64,000 bases of DNA from Paramixta manurensis (GCF_013285385.1 NZ_CP054212.1:1178001-1242000), one strand, 5' to 3'; shown: positions 50,730-60,393, counted from the first letter of the stretch. Translations and numbers: made by a program. The notes: a model not told the origin generated them from the letters alone.

Positions 50730-51854
50730 GTGAAGTTTGAACTTGATACTAAAGATGGGCGCGCGCGTCGTGGCCGTCTGATTTTCGATCGTGGCGTGGT
50801 GGAAACCCCCGCGTTTATGCCAGTGGGGACTTACGGTACGGTGAAGGGAATGACGCCGGAAGAAGTCCAGGAGACCGGCGCGCAAATTATCCTCGGTAAC
50901 ACTTTCCATCTTTGGCTGCGTCCCGGCCAGGAAATTATGAAATTGCACGGCGATCTGCATGATTTTATGCAGTGGAAAGGGCCGATTTTGACCGATTCTG
51001 GTGGTTTCCAGGTTTTCAGCCTCGGTGATATTCGCAAAATTACCGAAGCGGGCGTACATTTCCGCAACCCAATCAACGGTGACGCCATTTTCCTCGACCC
51101 AGAAAAATCGATGGAGATTCAGTACGATCTCGGCTCCGATATTGTGATGATCTTCGATGAGTGTACACCGTATCCTGCCGATTGGGATTACGCGAAACGC
51201 TCAATGGAGATGTCGTTACGCTGGGCGAAACGTAGCCGCGAACGCTTTGATTCGCTGGGCAATCCGAATGCGCTGTTTGGCATCATCCAGGGCAGTGTTT
51301 ACGAAGATTTACGCGATGTCTCGGTCAAAGGACTGGTAGAGATAGGTTTTGATGGGTACGCTGTGGGCGGCCTGGCGGTGGGCGAGCCGAAAGAGGATAT
51401 GCACCGGATTTTGGAGCATGTTTGTCCGCAAATTCCTGAAGATAAGCCTCGTTACCTGATGGGCGTCGGCAAACCGGAAGATTTGGTGGAAGGCGTTCGT
51501 CGCGGTATTGATATGTTTGACTGCGTGATGCCGACCCGTAATGCGCGTAATGGCCATTTGTTCGTCACGGATGGCGTGGTGAAAATTCGTAATGCGAAGT
51601 ATAAGGATGATACCTCTCCGCTGGACGCCGAGTGTGATTGTTATACCTGTCGCAATTACAGTCGCGCCTACTTGCATCATCTTGATCGTTGTAACGAAAT
51701 ATTGGGCGCTCGCCTTAATACTATCCATAACCTGCGTTATTACCAGCGCCTGATGGCGGGTTTACGTAAGGCTATCGAAGAGGGTAAATTAGAGCGCTTT
51801 GTTAACGAATTCTATGAACGGACGGGCAAGGCGGTTCCGCCGTTAAACGTCTGA
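50730..51854 (+). CDS. tgt: Tgt, queuine tRNA-ribosyltransferase
   Basis: A 374-residue enzyme very close to E. coli Tgt (FELDTKDGRARRGRLIFDRG, LTDSGGFQVFSLG with the active Asp, MPTRNARNGHLF, and zinc ligands CDCYTC and a later His). It swaps guanine 34 for preQ1 in tRNA. GGAGG lies before a GTG start at 50730. An upstream in-frame stretch is not in the family. Confidence 0.96.
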   Translation: MKFELDTKDGRARRGRLIFDRGVVETPAFMPVGTYGTVKGMTPEEVQETGAQIILGNTFHLWLRPGQEIMKLHGDLHDFMQWKGPILTDSGGFQVFSLGDIRKITEAGVHFRNPINGDAIFLDPEKSMEIQYDLGSDIVMIFDECTPYPADWDYAKRSMEMSLRWAKRSRERFDSLGNPNALFGIIQGSVYEDLRDVSVKGLVEIGFDGYAVGGLAVGEPKEDMHRILEHVCPQIPEDKPRYLMGVGKPEDLVEGVRRGIDMFDCVMPTRNARNGHLFVTDGVVKIRNAKYKDDTSPLDAECDCYTCRNYSRAYLHHLDRCNEILGARLNTIHNLRYYQRLMAGLRKAIEEGKLERFVNEFYERTGKAVPPLNV

Positions 51855-51878
51855 TAATTAAACAATGAGGGAAATTTG

Positions 51879-52211
51879 ATGAGTTTTTTCATTTCTGACG
51901 CAGTGGCAGCAGCAGGCGCACCGTCGCAGTCAAGTCCTTACTCTCTGGTGATCATGCTGGTGGTATTTGGTCTGATTTTTTATTTCATGATCCTGCGTCC
52001 ACAGCAAAAACGTTCGAAAGAGCATAAGAAGCTGATGGATTCTATCTCCAAAGGTGATGAAGTGCTGACGACCGGCGGGCTGGTTGGGCGCGTGACCAAA
52101 GTTGCTGAAACCGGTTATGTCACTATCGCCCTGAACGAGTCCACTGAAGTTGTGGTCAAACGTGATTTCGTGGCTGCCGTTCTGCCGAAAGGTACGATGA
52201 AGGCTCTTTAA
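51879..52211 (+). CDS. yajC: YajC, Sec translocon accessory subunit
   Basis: A 110-residue protein with one N-terminal span (SLVIMLVVFGLIFYFMILRPQQKR) and a soluble tail (KGDEVLTTGGLVGRV, VTIALN). It belongs to the SecDF-YajC complex. GAGGGAAATTTG lies before the ATG at 51879. It is 27 bases upstream of secD. Confidence 0.96.
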   Translation: MSFFISDAVAAAGAPSQSSPYSLVIMLVVFGLIFYFMILRPQQKRSKEHKKLMDSISKGDEVLTTGGLVGRVTKVAETGYVTIALNESTEVVVKRDFVAAVLPKGTMKAL

Positions 52212-52238
52212 TTTTTTGTTTTCCCTAAGGGAACTGCC

Positions 52239-54086
52239 GTGTTAAACCGTTATCCTTTGTGGAAATACATTATGCTGATCGTCGTGATTATCGTCGGTCT
52301 GCTATATGCACTTCCCAACCTTTATGGTGAGGATCCGGCTGTTCAGGTCACTGGTGCGCGCGGAAGCGCCGCCAGTGAGCAAACGCTGGTCCAGATCCAG
52401 AATGTCCTACAAGCAGATAAAATTCAGAGCAAATCCGTTGCGCTGGAAAACGGCGCTATTCTGGCGCGTTTTGCCAATACGGATGTGCAGTTACGCGCCC
52501 GCGACTCTATTGCGAAAGCCCTTGGCGAAAATTACGTGGTGGCGCTTAACCTTGCTCCCGCGACACCAACATGGTTGAGCCTGCTGTCGGCAGAGCCGAT
52601 GAAGCTGGGTCTTGACCTGCGCGGCGGCGTTCACTTCTTGATGGAAGTGGATATGGATACCGCGTTAAGTAAGCTGCAAGAGCAGAATACTGACGGGTTG
52701 CGTAGTGATTTACGCGAAAAAGGTATTGCTTATACCAACGTGCGCAAAATCGATAACTATGGCGTGGAGGTTCGTTTCCGTGACGCCGCGGCGCGCGATG
52801 CTGCCGTCAGTTATTTGACCCCGCGCCACCGTGACTTGGTGCTGAACACCAGCGGCGACAATTTGCTGCGGGTGGTCATGAGCGATGAGCGTCTGCGTGA
52901 AGCGCGCGAATATGCCGTCCAGCAGAACATTAATATCCTGCGTAACCGCGTTAACCAACTGGGTGTTGCCGAGCCTCTGGTGCAACGTCAGGGTTCTGAC
53001 CGGATTGTGGTTGAATTGCCGGGGATTCAGGACACGGCGCGTGCGAAAGAAATTTTGGGCGCTACCGCGACACTGGAATTCCGTCTGGTTAATACCAGCG
53101 TTGATGCCACTTCAGCGGCAAATGGCCGTGTGCCGGGCGACTCTGAAGTAAAACAAACGCGTGAAGGCCAACCTGTGGTCCTGTATAAGCGCGTGATTTT
53201 GACCGGCGACCATATTACCGACTCTACCTCCAGTACCGATGAGTACAACCAACCGCAGGTGAACATTTCACTGGACGGCGCTGGCGGTAATATCATGTCT
53301 AATTTCACCAAGGACAATATCGGTAAGCCGATGGCGACCCTGTTTGTCGAATATAAAGACAGCGGTAAGAAGGACTCTACCGGGCGCGCTATCCTCGAGA
53401 AGCAAGAAGAGGTTATCAACGTCGCGAATATTCAGTCGCGTTTGGGTAACAGTTTCCGTATTACCGGCATTAACAATCCGAATGAAGCACGTCAGTTGTC
53501 GTTACTGCTGCGCGCCGGTGCTTTGATTGCGCCGATTCAAATTGTCGAAGAGCGTACCATCGGCCCAACCATGGGTCAGCAGAATATTACTCAAGGCCTG
53601 GAAGCGTGTTTGTGGGGCTTGGTGGTGTCAATTCTGTTTATGGTGGTTTACTACCGTAAGTTTGGCCTGATCGCGACCACCGCGCTGTTGGCAAACTTGG
53701 TGCTGATCATCGGTGTTATGTCGCTCTTGCCGGGCGCGACGCTGACCATGCCGGGGATTGCCGGTATTGTGTTGACGCTGGCGGTGGCAGTGGATGCCAA
53801 CGTATTGATCAATGAACGTATCAAAGAAGAACTCAGGAATGGGCGTACTGTTCAGCAGGCGATTCATGAGGGTTATAAAGGTGCGTTCTCCAGTATCGTT
53901 GACGCCAACGTGACGACGTTGATTAAGGTTATCATCCTGTATGCAGTGGGGACCGGCTCGATTAAAGGGTTTGCGATCACTACCGCAATTGGTATTGCCA
54001 CCTCAATGTTTACTGCCATCATCGGCACGCGTGCCATTGTGAACTTGTTGTACGGCGGCAAACGCATCAACAAGCTGTCTATCTGA
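52239..54086 (+). CDS. secD: SecD, protein translocase subunit
   Basis: A 615-residue protein, the same length as E. coli SecD, with six membrane spans: first span near residue 10, a large periplasmic part with LGLDLRGGVHFLMEVDMDTA, and the C-terminal bundle (GLIATTALLANLVLIIGVMSLLPGAT, VDANVLINERIKEELRNG). With SecF it uses the proton gradient to finish export. The start is a GTG. Confidence 0.97.
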   Translation: MLNRYPLWKYIMLIVVIIVGLLYALPNLYGEDPAVQVTGARGSAASEQTLVQIQNVLQADKIQSKSVALENGAILARFANTDVQLRARDSIAKALGENYVVALNLAPATPTWLSLLSAEPMKLGLDLRGGVHFLMEVDMDTALSKLQEQNTDGLRSDLREKGIAYTNVRKIDNYGVEVRFRDAAARDAAVSYLTPRHRDLVLNTSGDNLLRVVMSDERLREAREYAVQQNINILRNRVNQLGVAEPLVQRQGSDRIVVELPGIQDTARAKEILGATATLEFRLVNTSVDATSAANGRVPGDSEVKQTREGQPVVLYKRVILTGDHITDSTSSTDEYNQPQVNISLDGAGGNIMSNFTKDNIGKPMATLFVEYKDSGKKDSTGRAILEKQEEVINVANIQSRLGNSFRITGINNPNEARQLSLLLRAGALIAPIQIVEERTIGPTMGQQNITQGLEACLWGLVVSILFMVVYYRKFGLIATTALLANLVLIIGVMSLLPGATLTMPGIAGIVLTLAVAVDANVLINERIKEELRNGRTVQQAIHEGYKGAFSSIVDANVTTLIKVIILYAVGTGSIKGFAITTAIGIATSMFTAIIGTRAIVNLLYGGKRINKLSI

Positions 54087-54096
54087 GGAGTGCGTT

Positions 54097-55065
54097 GTGG
54101 CACAGCAATATAGTGTTGAACAGCTTAATCACGGCCGTAAAGTGCATGACTTTATGCGCTGGGATACGCTGGCATTTATCATCTCGGCGCTATTGATCGT
54201 GGCTTCTTTAGCGATTATGGGCGTACGCGGTTTTAACTGGGGGCTGGATTTTACCGGTGGTACGGTAATTGAAATTAACCTTGAGAAACCCGCTGAACTT
54301 GACGCATTGCGTGATGCATTGCAGAAGTCTGGGTTCGTTGAACCGCAGGTGCAAAACTTTGGCAGCAGCCGTGACATCATCGTCCGTATGCCGCCAGCGG
54401 AAGGGAACGCAGGTCAGGAATTGGGCAACAAAGTTGTCTCGGTGATCAACCAGGCCGCCAGCCAAACCGCCACCGTGAAGCGTATTGAGTTTGTCGGCCC
54501 GAGCGTGGGTAGCGATTTGGCGCAGGCTGGCGGTATGGCGTTGCTATCCGCATTGATCGCTATCTTAATCTATATCGGTATCCGCTTTGAATGGCGCCTT
54601 GCATTAGGTACCGTACTGGCACTGGCGCATGACGTGATTATTACCATGGGGATTCTCTCGCTGTTCCATATCGAGATTGATCTCACCATTATCGCCTCAT
54701 TGATGTCGGTTATTGGCTATTCACTGAACGATAAAATCGTGGTGTCGGATCGTATCCGTGAGAATTTCCGCAAAATTCGTCGCGGTACGCCTTACGATAT
54801 TACTAACGTTTCTCTGACCCAGACCTTAAGCCGTACCATCATTACTTCGGCAACGACGCTGGCAATGGTGTTAATACTGTTCATCTTTGGCGGGGCGTTG
54901 CTGAAAGGCTTCTCGCTGACCATGCTGATTGGTGTCACCATTGGTACCATTTCATCGATTTATGTCTCTTCAGCGCTGGCGTTGAAGTTGGGCATGAAAC
55001 GTGAACATATGATCCAGCAGAAGGTAGAGAAAGAGGGCGCGGATCAACCTTCGATCATGCCGTAA
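54097..55065 (+). CDS. secF: SecF, protein translocase subunit
   Basis: A 322-residue, six-span partner of SecD: GLDFTGGTVIE in the first periplasmic loop, RFEWRLALGTVLALAHDVI, and SVIGYSLNDKIVVSDRIRENF. It starts 10 bases after secD with a GTG and ends at a strong terminator. Confidence 0.97.
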   Translation: MAQQYSVEQLNHGRKVHDFMRWDTLAFIISALLIVASLAIMGVRGFNWGLDFTGGTVIEINLEKPAELDALRDALQKSGFVEPQVQNFGSSRDIIVRMPPAEGNAGQELGNKVVSVINQAASQTATVKRIEFVGPSVGSDLAQAGGMALLSALIAILIYIGIRFEWRLALGTVLALAHDVIITMGILSLFHIEIDLTIIASLMSVIGYSLNDKIVVSDRIRENFRKIRRGTPYDITNVSLTQTLSRTIITSATTLAMVLILFIFGGALLKGFSLTMLIGVTIGTISSIYVSSALALKLGMKREHMIQQKVEKEGADQPSIMP

Positions 55066-55079
55066 CGTTCTCTGATAAA

Positions 55080-55107
55080 AAAAGGCCACGCATTGCGTGG
55101 CCTTTTT
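55080..55107. terminator. Rho-independent terminator between secF and yajI
   Basis: GGCCACGC-ATT-GCGTGGCC sits between an A run and T5, so it ends secDF and, on the other strand, yajI. Confidence 0.9.
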
Positions 55108-55115
55108 ATTACGCG

Positions 55116-55682
55116 TTATTTCACTGTGGTTGCAGGAGCCGCGCTATTATCCAGCGTTACGTCATGTACCCGCACATACCCTAACTGTTCCGGCGTGATA
55201 CCGCTTAGCCGTAACGGCACCTCAGCATTCGCCTGCGGAACTAAAGAAGAGGGGACGCTAATCGTTTGTGACAAAGCGCTCGCCTGTAGCGGCTTGCCGC
55301 TAACCGGGTCGCGCTCGCCCCATTCGATTTCGGCGCTCAAGGCGGGCAAAGTTTTCTCACCCGCGGCGCGGATATTCAGGATGGCGCGCGTACCATTAGC
55401 CTCCGCCTCGACCTGGCTAAGCGAGAGACGCAGTTCACCTGCATTACTCTGCAATATCACCGCCGTATTGGCTGAAGGAAGCAGCCATGCGCCCTGAGCC
55501 GAATTAGCATTAAGCTGATTTTGCTGTTCAAGCACCGTCGCCTGCGTGGTTAACTGACGCATGGTTTGGTTCAGCTTATTGACTTCATTATGCAAATGGT
55601 TGACTGCCTGCGGTTGCGGCGCGCTGCTACAACCAGCCAGAAGTAAGGTTGAGAACATGCTTGCCAGCACGTATCTGGTCAT
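55116..55682 (-). CDS. yajI: YajI family lipoprotein (DUF3251)
   Basis: A 188-residue lipoprotein: signal with lipobox LLLAGCSS (Cys18), a short coiled coil (NHLHNEVNKLNQTMRQL), and a beta-rich domain (LRLSLSQVEAEANGTRAILNI, PLRLSGIT). It matches E. coli YajI in place and layout. Function unknown; an outer-membrane lipoprotein is likely. Confidence 0.85.
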   Translation of the reverse strand: MTRYVLASMFSTLLLAGCSSAPQPQAVNHLHNEVNKLNQTMRQLTTQATVLEQQNQLNANSAQGAWLLPSANTAVILQSNAGELRLSLSQVEAEANGTRAILNIRAAGEKTLPALSAEIEWGERDPVSGKPLQASALSQTISVPSSLVPQANAEVPLRLSGITPEQLGYVRVHDVTLDNSAAPATTVK

Positions 55683-55711
55683 CCGGTTTCTCCGCTTCCT
55701 GCTGTTGCCGA

Positions 55712-56149
55712 TTACTGCGGAATACGCAGCATCTGACCCGGATAGATCTTATCCGGATGGGTTAACATTGGTTTATTGGCTTCAAAGATTTTGTTGTACT
55801 GATTGGGCGTTCCGTAGAACTGTTTCGAAATAGCGCTCAAGGTATCGCCTTTCTGTACCGTATAAAACTGTGCTTCCGGCTCGTTCTGCACGGCGCTAAC
55901 CTTATCCTCAACTTCGGTAATGCCGGCAACATTACCGGCGGCGATGAGAATTTTTTCTTTCAACTCCTGCGAAAGACCATCGCCAGTGACGGTCACTTTG
56001 CCATCTTTCACTTCAACGTTGACTTTGTCGCTATCCGGCAGGCCCAACGTATTGATGTGTTCTTGCAGTTTCTTACTTTGATCGGCTGCGCCGCTAACGC
56101 TATCCCACAGCTTTTCACCCGCTTCTTTCACGAAATTAAACAATCCCAT
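55712..56149 (-). CDS. kbp: Kbp (YgaU), BON-LysM potassium-binding protein
   Basis: A 145-residue protein, with a short N-terminal helix, a BON domain (about 20-90, VNVEVKDGKVTVTGDG, AGNVAGITEVEDKV) and a LysM domain (95-144, YTVQKGDTLSAIS, KIFEANKPML, IYPGQMLRIP). Near-identical layout to E. coli Kbp/YgaU, which binds K+ in the cytoplasm. In E. coli it lies elsewhere, next to gabP. The 29-base gap to yajI suggests read-through. Confidence 0.93.
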   Translation of the reverse strand: MGLFNFVKEAGEKLWDSVSGAADQSKKLQEHINTLGLPDSDKVNVEVKDGKVTVTGDGLSQELKEKILIAAGNVAGITEVEDKVSAVQNEPEAQFYTVQKGDTLSAISKQFYGTPNQYNKIFEANKPMLTHPDKIYPGQMLRIPQ

Positions 56150-56326
56150 ATAGTCTCCTCAAAATTCCTTATGTTGATATCGTGATCGCCTAAACGGCTC
56201 GGTAAGTTTAGCGCACTTTGTCCCCTTGCGGGAGCATTGAGGCTACGAATGCGCTGGCAAAGGTTTTGGTTAACAGAGACTTCGCGTTACACTGTTGCTC
56301 AATTTCGTGGAAAGCCAGGATAACCC

Positions 56327-56776
56327 ATGCATTGCCCATTCTGTTCGGCTGTGGACACCAAAGTGATTGATTCTCGTCTGGTAGGTGAAGGTACTTCCGT
56401 TCGGCGTCGACGCCAGTGCCTGGTCTGTCATGAGCGTTTTACTACCTTTGAAGTGGCAGAGCTGGTGATGCCGCGGGTGGTGAAGAGCAATGATATTCGT
56501 GAACCTTTCAACGAAGATAAGCTGTGTAGCGGCATGATGAAGGCACTCGAAAAACGTCCGGTTAACTCGGACGATGTGGAAAATGCCATTAGTCATATTA
56601 AAACGCAGCTACGGGCAACCGGCGAGCGCGAAGTGCCCAGTAAAATGATCGGTAATCTGGTGATGGATGAGCTGAAAAAACTGGATAAAGTCGCCTATAT
56701 TCGCTTTGCCTCGGTGTACCGTAGCTTTGAGGATATCCGCGAGTTTGGCGAAGAAATCGCCCGCTTACAGGACTAG
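56327..56776 (+). CDS. nrdR: NrdR, ribonucleotide reductase repressor
   Basis: A 149-residue regulator: zinc ribbon with C3, C6, C31 and C34 (MHCPFC ... CLVCHERF) and an ATP-cone domain (VVKSNDIREPFN, YIRFASVYRSFEDI). It represses nrd genes when it carries dATP. The ribD gene follows directly. Confidence 0.97.
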   Translation: MHCPFCSAVDTKVIDSRLVGEGTSVRRRRQCLVCHERFTTFEVAELVMPRVVKSNDIREPFNEDKLCSGMMKALEKRPVNSDDVENAISHIKTQLRATGEREVPSKMIGNLVMDELKKLDKVAYIRFASVYRSFEDIREFGEEIARLQD

Positions 56777-56779
56777 ATG

Positions 56780-57883
56780 ATGCGTGATGAATTCTATATG
56801 GCGCGTGCGTTAGAGCTGGCACGGCGTGGTCAGTTCACGACTGCGCCTAACCCGAATGTGGGTTGTGTCATCGTGCGGGGCGCGGAGATCGTTGGCGAAG
56901 GCTGGCATCAGCGCGCAGGTGAACCTCATGCGGAAGTTCATGCGTTGCGCATGGCGGGTGAAAAAGCCAACGGCGCAACGGCGTACGTTACGCTGGAACC
57001 CTGTAGCCATTTGGGGCGCACGCCACCATGCTGTGATGCGCTGATCGCCGCTGGCGTTAGTCGCGTGGTTGCCGCGATGCAGGATCCGAACCCTGAGGTA
57101 GCGGGGCGCGGCCTTTATCGCCTGAAACAGGCCGGTATTGAGGTCAGCCATGGGCTGATGATGTCGGAGGCGGAGGCGCTCAATCGCGGCTTTCTGAAAC
57201 GCATGCGTACCGGTTTCCCTTTTGTGCAGCTAAAATTAGGCGCATCGCTGGATGGGCGAACCGCCATGGCGAGCGGAGAGAGCCAGTGGATCACTTCTGT
57301 GCAAGCGCGCCAGGATGTCCAGCGCTTTCGCGCCCGTAGCGCGGCGATTCTGAGCACCAGCGCGACGGTGCTGGCGGATAATCCTTCGCTGACCGTGCGT
57401 GAGGAGGAGCTGGATAGCGAGACGCGCGCCAGCTATCCGCAAGGTGAAATACGCCAGCCGGTGCGGGTTATTATTGACCGACATAACCGTGTTACGCCGC
57501 AGCAGCGTTTAATTGGGTTGCCAGGAGAAACCTGGCTGGCGCGTTGCCAGCCGGATGAGCAGCCGTGGCCTGAGAGTGTGCAACAGCTTTGCGTACCGGC
57601 TTTAGCCGACCGTCTCGACTTGGTTGCCCTGCTGATGGCGCTCGGTAAACGGCAGATTAACAGCCTGTGGGTAGAGGCCGGGGCGACGATGGCCGGTGCG
57701 TTACTCAAGGCGGGCGTGGTGGACGAGCTGGTGGTTTACCTGGCGCCCAAATTATTAGGCAACGAGGCGCGTGGTCTTTGTGCGCTACCGGGTTTGGCAC
57801 ATTTGGCTGATGCGCCTGACTTTATTTTTAGCGATATTCGTCAGGTTGGCCCGGATTTACGCCTAACCTTGACCCCGCGTTAA
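56780..57883 (+). CDS. ribD: RibD, riboflavin deaminase/reductase
   Basis: A 367-residue two-domain enzyme. The deaminase has the zinc motif HAEVHAL and PCSHLGRTPPCCDALI; the reductase begins near 145 (FVQLKLGASLDGRTAM) with a C-terminal VDELVVYLAPKLLG. It does steps two and three of riboflavin synthesis. Two ATGs in a row (56777, 56780) follow the nrdR stop; the second gives the E. coli-like start. Confidence 0.95.
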   Translation: MRDEFYMARALELARRGQFTTAPNPNVGCVIVRGAEIVGEGWHQRAGEPHAEVHALRMAGEKANGATAYVTLEPCSHLGRTPPCCDALIAAGVSRVVAAMQDPNPEVAGRGLYRLKQAGIEVSHGLMMSEAEALNRGFLKRMRTGFPFVQLKLGASLDGRTAMASGESQWITSVQARQDVQRFRARSAAILSTSATVLADNPSLTVREEELDSETRASYPQGEIRQPVRVIIDRHNRVTPQQRLIGLPGETWLARCQPDEQPWPESVQQLCVPALADRLDLVALLMALGKRQINSLWVEAGATMAGALLKAGVVDELVVYLAPKLLGNEARGLCALPGLAHLADAPDFIFSDIRQVGPDLRLTLTPR

Positions 57884-57969
57884 ACTTCGGAAAAGCGGAA
57901 GCAGACCGACGAAGAGTATGATAGAATCCGCCCCCCTGCGGGGCCAAACAGAACCCTGAAAGGAAGACT

Positions 57970-58440
57970 ATGAAGATTATCGAAGCTGCTGTTGCGACTC
58001 CTGAAGCGCGTGTTGCCATTGTGATTGCGCGTTTCAATAATTTTATTAACGACAGCCTGCTGGCGGGTGCCCTTGATGCGTTAAAACGTATCGGCCAGGT
58101 GAAAGAAGATAACATCACCGTGGTGTGGGTGCCGGGTGCCTATGAATTGCCGATGACTGCGCGTGCGCTGGCAAAAGCCGGTAAGCATGATGCAGTGGTA
58201 GCATTAGGTACTGTTATCCGTGGTGGTACCGCCCACTTTGAATATGTTGCGGGTGAAGCCAGCTCTGGCCTCGCCAGCGTCGCGATGAATAGCGACATCC
58301 CGGTTGCCTTCGGCGTTTTGACGACCGAAAATATCGAGCAGGCGATTGAACGCGCCGGCACGAAAGCGGGCAACAAAGGGGCTGAAGCGGCGCTGACCGC
58401 ACTCGAAATGATTAATGTATTGAAAGCCATCAAAGCCTGA
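57970..58440 (+). CDS. ribH: 6,7-dimethyl-8-ribityllumazine synthase (RibH/RibE)
   Basis: A 156-residue enzyme: VAIVIARFNNFINDSLLAGALD, VWVPGAYELP, ALGTVIRGGTAHFEYV and SSGLASVAMNSDIPVAFGVLTT, the usual lumazine-synthase set. It joins ribitylamino-uracil and dihydroxybutanone phosphate. A TATGAT box 50 bases upstream could give a separate promoter. AAAGGAAG precedes the ATG. Named ribE in many enterobacterial lists. Confidence 0.96.
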   Translation: MKIIEAAVATPEARVAIVIARFNNFINDSLLAGALDALKRIGQVKEDNITVVWVPGAYELPMTARALAKAGKHDAVVALGTVIRGGTAHFEYVAGEASSGLASVAMNSDIPVAFGVLTTENIEQAIERAGTKAGNKGAEAALTALEMINVLKAIKA

Positions 58441-58457
58441 TTTCTAAGGGGAATTTT

Positions 58458-58877
58458 GTGAAACCTGCTGCTCGCCGCCGCGCCCGTGAGTGCGCCGTCC
58501 AGGCGCTTTACTCCTGGCAGTTGTCCAACAACGACATTGCTGATGTTGAATATCAGTTTCTGGCGGAACAAGACGTCAAAGACGTTGATATTGCCTATTT
58601 CCGTGAGTTACTGATTGGCGTTGCGACCAACAGTGCCTTTCTCGACGGCCTGATGAAGCCTTGGTTATCTCGCCAACTGGAAGAGCTGGGCCAGGTAGAA
58701 AAAGCCGTGCTGCGTATCGCGCTGTATGAACTGAGTAAACGCGCTGATGTGCCGTACAAAGTGGCGATCAATGAAGGGATTGAGCTGGCGAAAGTGTTCG
58801 GCGCCGAAGACAGCCATAAGTTTGTCAATGGTGTGCTGGATAAAGCCGCTCCACAAATCCGCCCCAACAAGAAATAA
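58458..58877 (+). CDS. nusB: NusB, transcription antitermination factor
   Basis: A 139-residue all-helical protein, colinear with E. coli NusB (RRRARECAVQALYSWQLS, VEKAVLRIALYEL, VPYKVAINEGIELAKVFG, SHKFVNGVLDK). With NusE it binds boxA of rRNA operons. It lies 17 bases after ribH, with AAGGGGA before a GTG start. Confidence 0.97.
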   Translation: MKPAARRRARECAVQALYSWQLSNNDIADVEYQFLAEQDVKDVDIAYFRELLIGVATNSAFLDGLMKPWLSRQLEELGQVEKAVLRIALYELSKRADVPYKVAINEGIELAKVFGAEDSHKFVNGVLDKAAPQIRPNKK

Positions 58878-58884
58878 TCACCCG

Positions 58885-58906
58885 AGGCCGGTTTCCCGGC
58901 CTTTTT
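58885..58906 (+). terminator. Rho-independent terminator after nusB
   Basis: AGGCCGG-TTTC-CCGGCCT followed by T run, 7 bases after the nusB stop. thiL then follows 25 bases later, so some read-through is likely. Confidence 0.85.
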
Positions 58907-58931
58907 CATTTAGGTTCACTGGAACGCAATT

Positions 58932-59909
58932 ATGTCATGTGGCGAATTTGAACTGATCGCACGCTATTTTAATCGTGTGACAAGCTCGCGTCGTGATGTT
59001 GAAAAAGGCATCGGCGATGACTGCGCGTTACTGAACGTGCCGGAGAAGCAGACGCTGGCGATCAGCACCGATACGTTGGTGGAAGGCGTCCATTTTTTAC
59101 GTGATATTCACCCTGCCGATCTGGGCTATAAAGCCTTAGCGGTTAACCTTAGCGATCTTGCCGCGATGGGAGCCGATCCGGCGTGGCTGACACTGGCGCT
59201 CACGCTGCCAGAGGTGGATGAAGCGTGGCTTAAAGCGTTCAGCGATAGTTTGTTTGAGTTGCTGAATTATTATGATATGCAACTCATTGGCGGCGATACG
59301 ACGCGTGGGCCGCGTAGTTTAACCTTAGGTATCCACGGCTTAGTTCCGGCAGGGCGCGCATTACGTCGTTCGGGCGCGCGTATTGGCGACTGGATTTACG
59401 TTACTGGCACCTTAGGCGATAGCGCTGCGGGTTTGGCGCTATTGCAGCACCACGAGCGTATTACCGACCCTGTGGCGCACGAAGCCTTGATTAAGCGTCA
59501 TTTGCGCCCAATGCCGCGTATTTTGCAAGGGCAAGCATTACGCGATCTCGCCAGCGCGGCAATTGATATTTCAGATGGGCTGGTTGCGGATATCGGTCAT
59601 ATTTTGCGTGCCAGCGAATGCGGGGCGCGCTTGAATATTGATGCGTTGCCGATATCGTCGGTTTTACTGGAACATTTCGACCACGCCCAGGCGGTACGCT
59701 GGGCGTTAAGCGGCGGGGAAGACTACGAACTGTGCTTTACCGTGCCGGAAATTAACCGGGGCGCTTTAGACGTGGCGCTTGGTCGCCTCGGTGTCCCTTA
59801 TACCTGTATCGGCCAAGTGGCGCCGGAAGCGGAAGGTATGACGTTGTGGCAAAATGGCGAAGTTGTTGAGTTGAACCTAAAAGGATTTGATCATTTTGAC
59901 GCGCAATAA
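58932..59909 (+). CDS. thiL: ThiL, thiamine-monophosphate kinase
   Basis: A 325-residue kinase with IGDDCAL, STDTLVEGVHF, LAVNLSDLAAMGA, GGDTTRG and DISDGLVADIGHI, the standard PurM-like motifs. It makes thiamine diphosphate from thiamine monophosphate. It overlaps pgpA by 23 bases, as in E. coli. Confidence 0.96.
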   Translation: MSCGEFELIARYFNRVTSSRRDVEKGIGDDCALLNVPEKQTLAISTDTLVEGVHFLRDIHPADLGYKALAVNLSDLAAMGADPAWLTLALTLPEVDEAWLKAFSDSLFELLNYYDMQLIGGDTTRGPRSLTLGIHGLVPAGRALRRSGARIGDWIYVTGTLGDSAAGLALLQHHERITDPVAHEALIKRHLRPMPRILQGQALRDLASAAIDISDGLVADIGHILRASECGARLNIDALPISSVLLEHFDHAQAVRWALSGGEDYELCFTVPEINRGALDVALGRLGVPYTCIGQVAPEAEGMTLWQNGEVVELNLKGFDHFDAQ

Positions 59910-60393
59910 AGATGTCGCCAAAAGCCGTTTACAGATGAGTAACCCGTGGCATTTGTTGGCGACCGGTTTTGGCAGCGGTCTAAGCCCGTGGGTGCCTGGC
60001 ACCATGGGCTCGTTGGCTTCGATTCCATTTTGGTGGCTCATGACCTGGCTGCCGTTTCAGCTCTACTACCTGCTGGTATTGCTTGGCATCAGCTTGGGTG
60101 TCTATCTTTGCCACCGTACGGCGAAAGATATGGGCGTGCATGACCATGGCAGCATCGTCTGGGACGAGTTTATTGGCATGTGGATTACGCTAATGGCGAT
60201 ACCGGTACTGAGTTGGCAATGGGTCGCCGCCGGGTTTGTTATTTTCCGTATTTTTGATATGTGGAAACCGTGGCCGATTCGCTGGTTTGACCGTAATGTT
60301 CATGGTGGTATGGGCATTATGGTGGATGATATTGTGGCGGGGATTATTTCAGCCGGTATTCTCTACCTCTGCGGACATTACTGGTTGCTGTAA
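59887..60393 (+). CDS. pgpA: PgpA, phosphatidylglycerophosphatase A
   Basis: A 168-residue membrane enzyme: KDVAKSRL.MSNPWHLLATGFGSGLSPWVPGTMGS, GSIVWDEFIGMW with conserved acidic residues, FDMWKPWPI and GMGIMVDDIVAG. It removes phosphate from PGP to make phosphatidylglycerol. The start is a TTG at 59887 within the thiL end, with AAAAGG nearby; this matches the E. coli length. A terminator follows. Confidence 0.93.
   Translation: MIILTRNKDVAKSRLQMSNPWHLLATGFGSGLSPWVPGTMGSLASIPFWWLMTWLPFQLYYLLVLLGISLGVYLCHRTAKDMGVHDHGSIVWDEFIGMWITLMAIPVLSWQWVAAGFVIFRIFDMWKPWPIRWFDRNVHGGMGIMVDDIVAGIISAGILYLCGHYWLL

Noticed and set aside
57884..57969. FMN riboswitch before the lumazine synthase gene
   Set aside because: The gap is only 86 bases and shows none of the conserved RFN element; in enterobacteria that switch precedes ribB.
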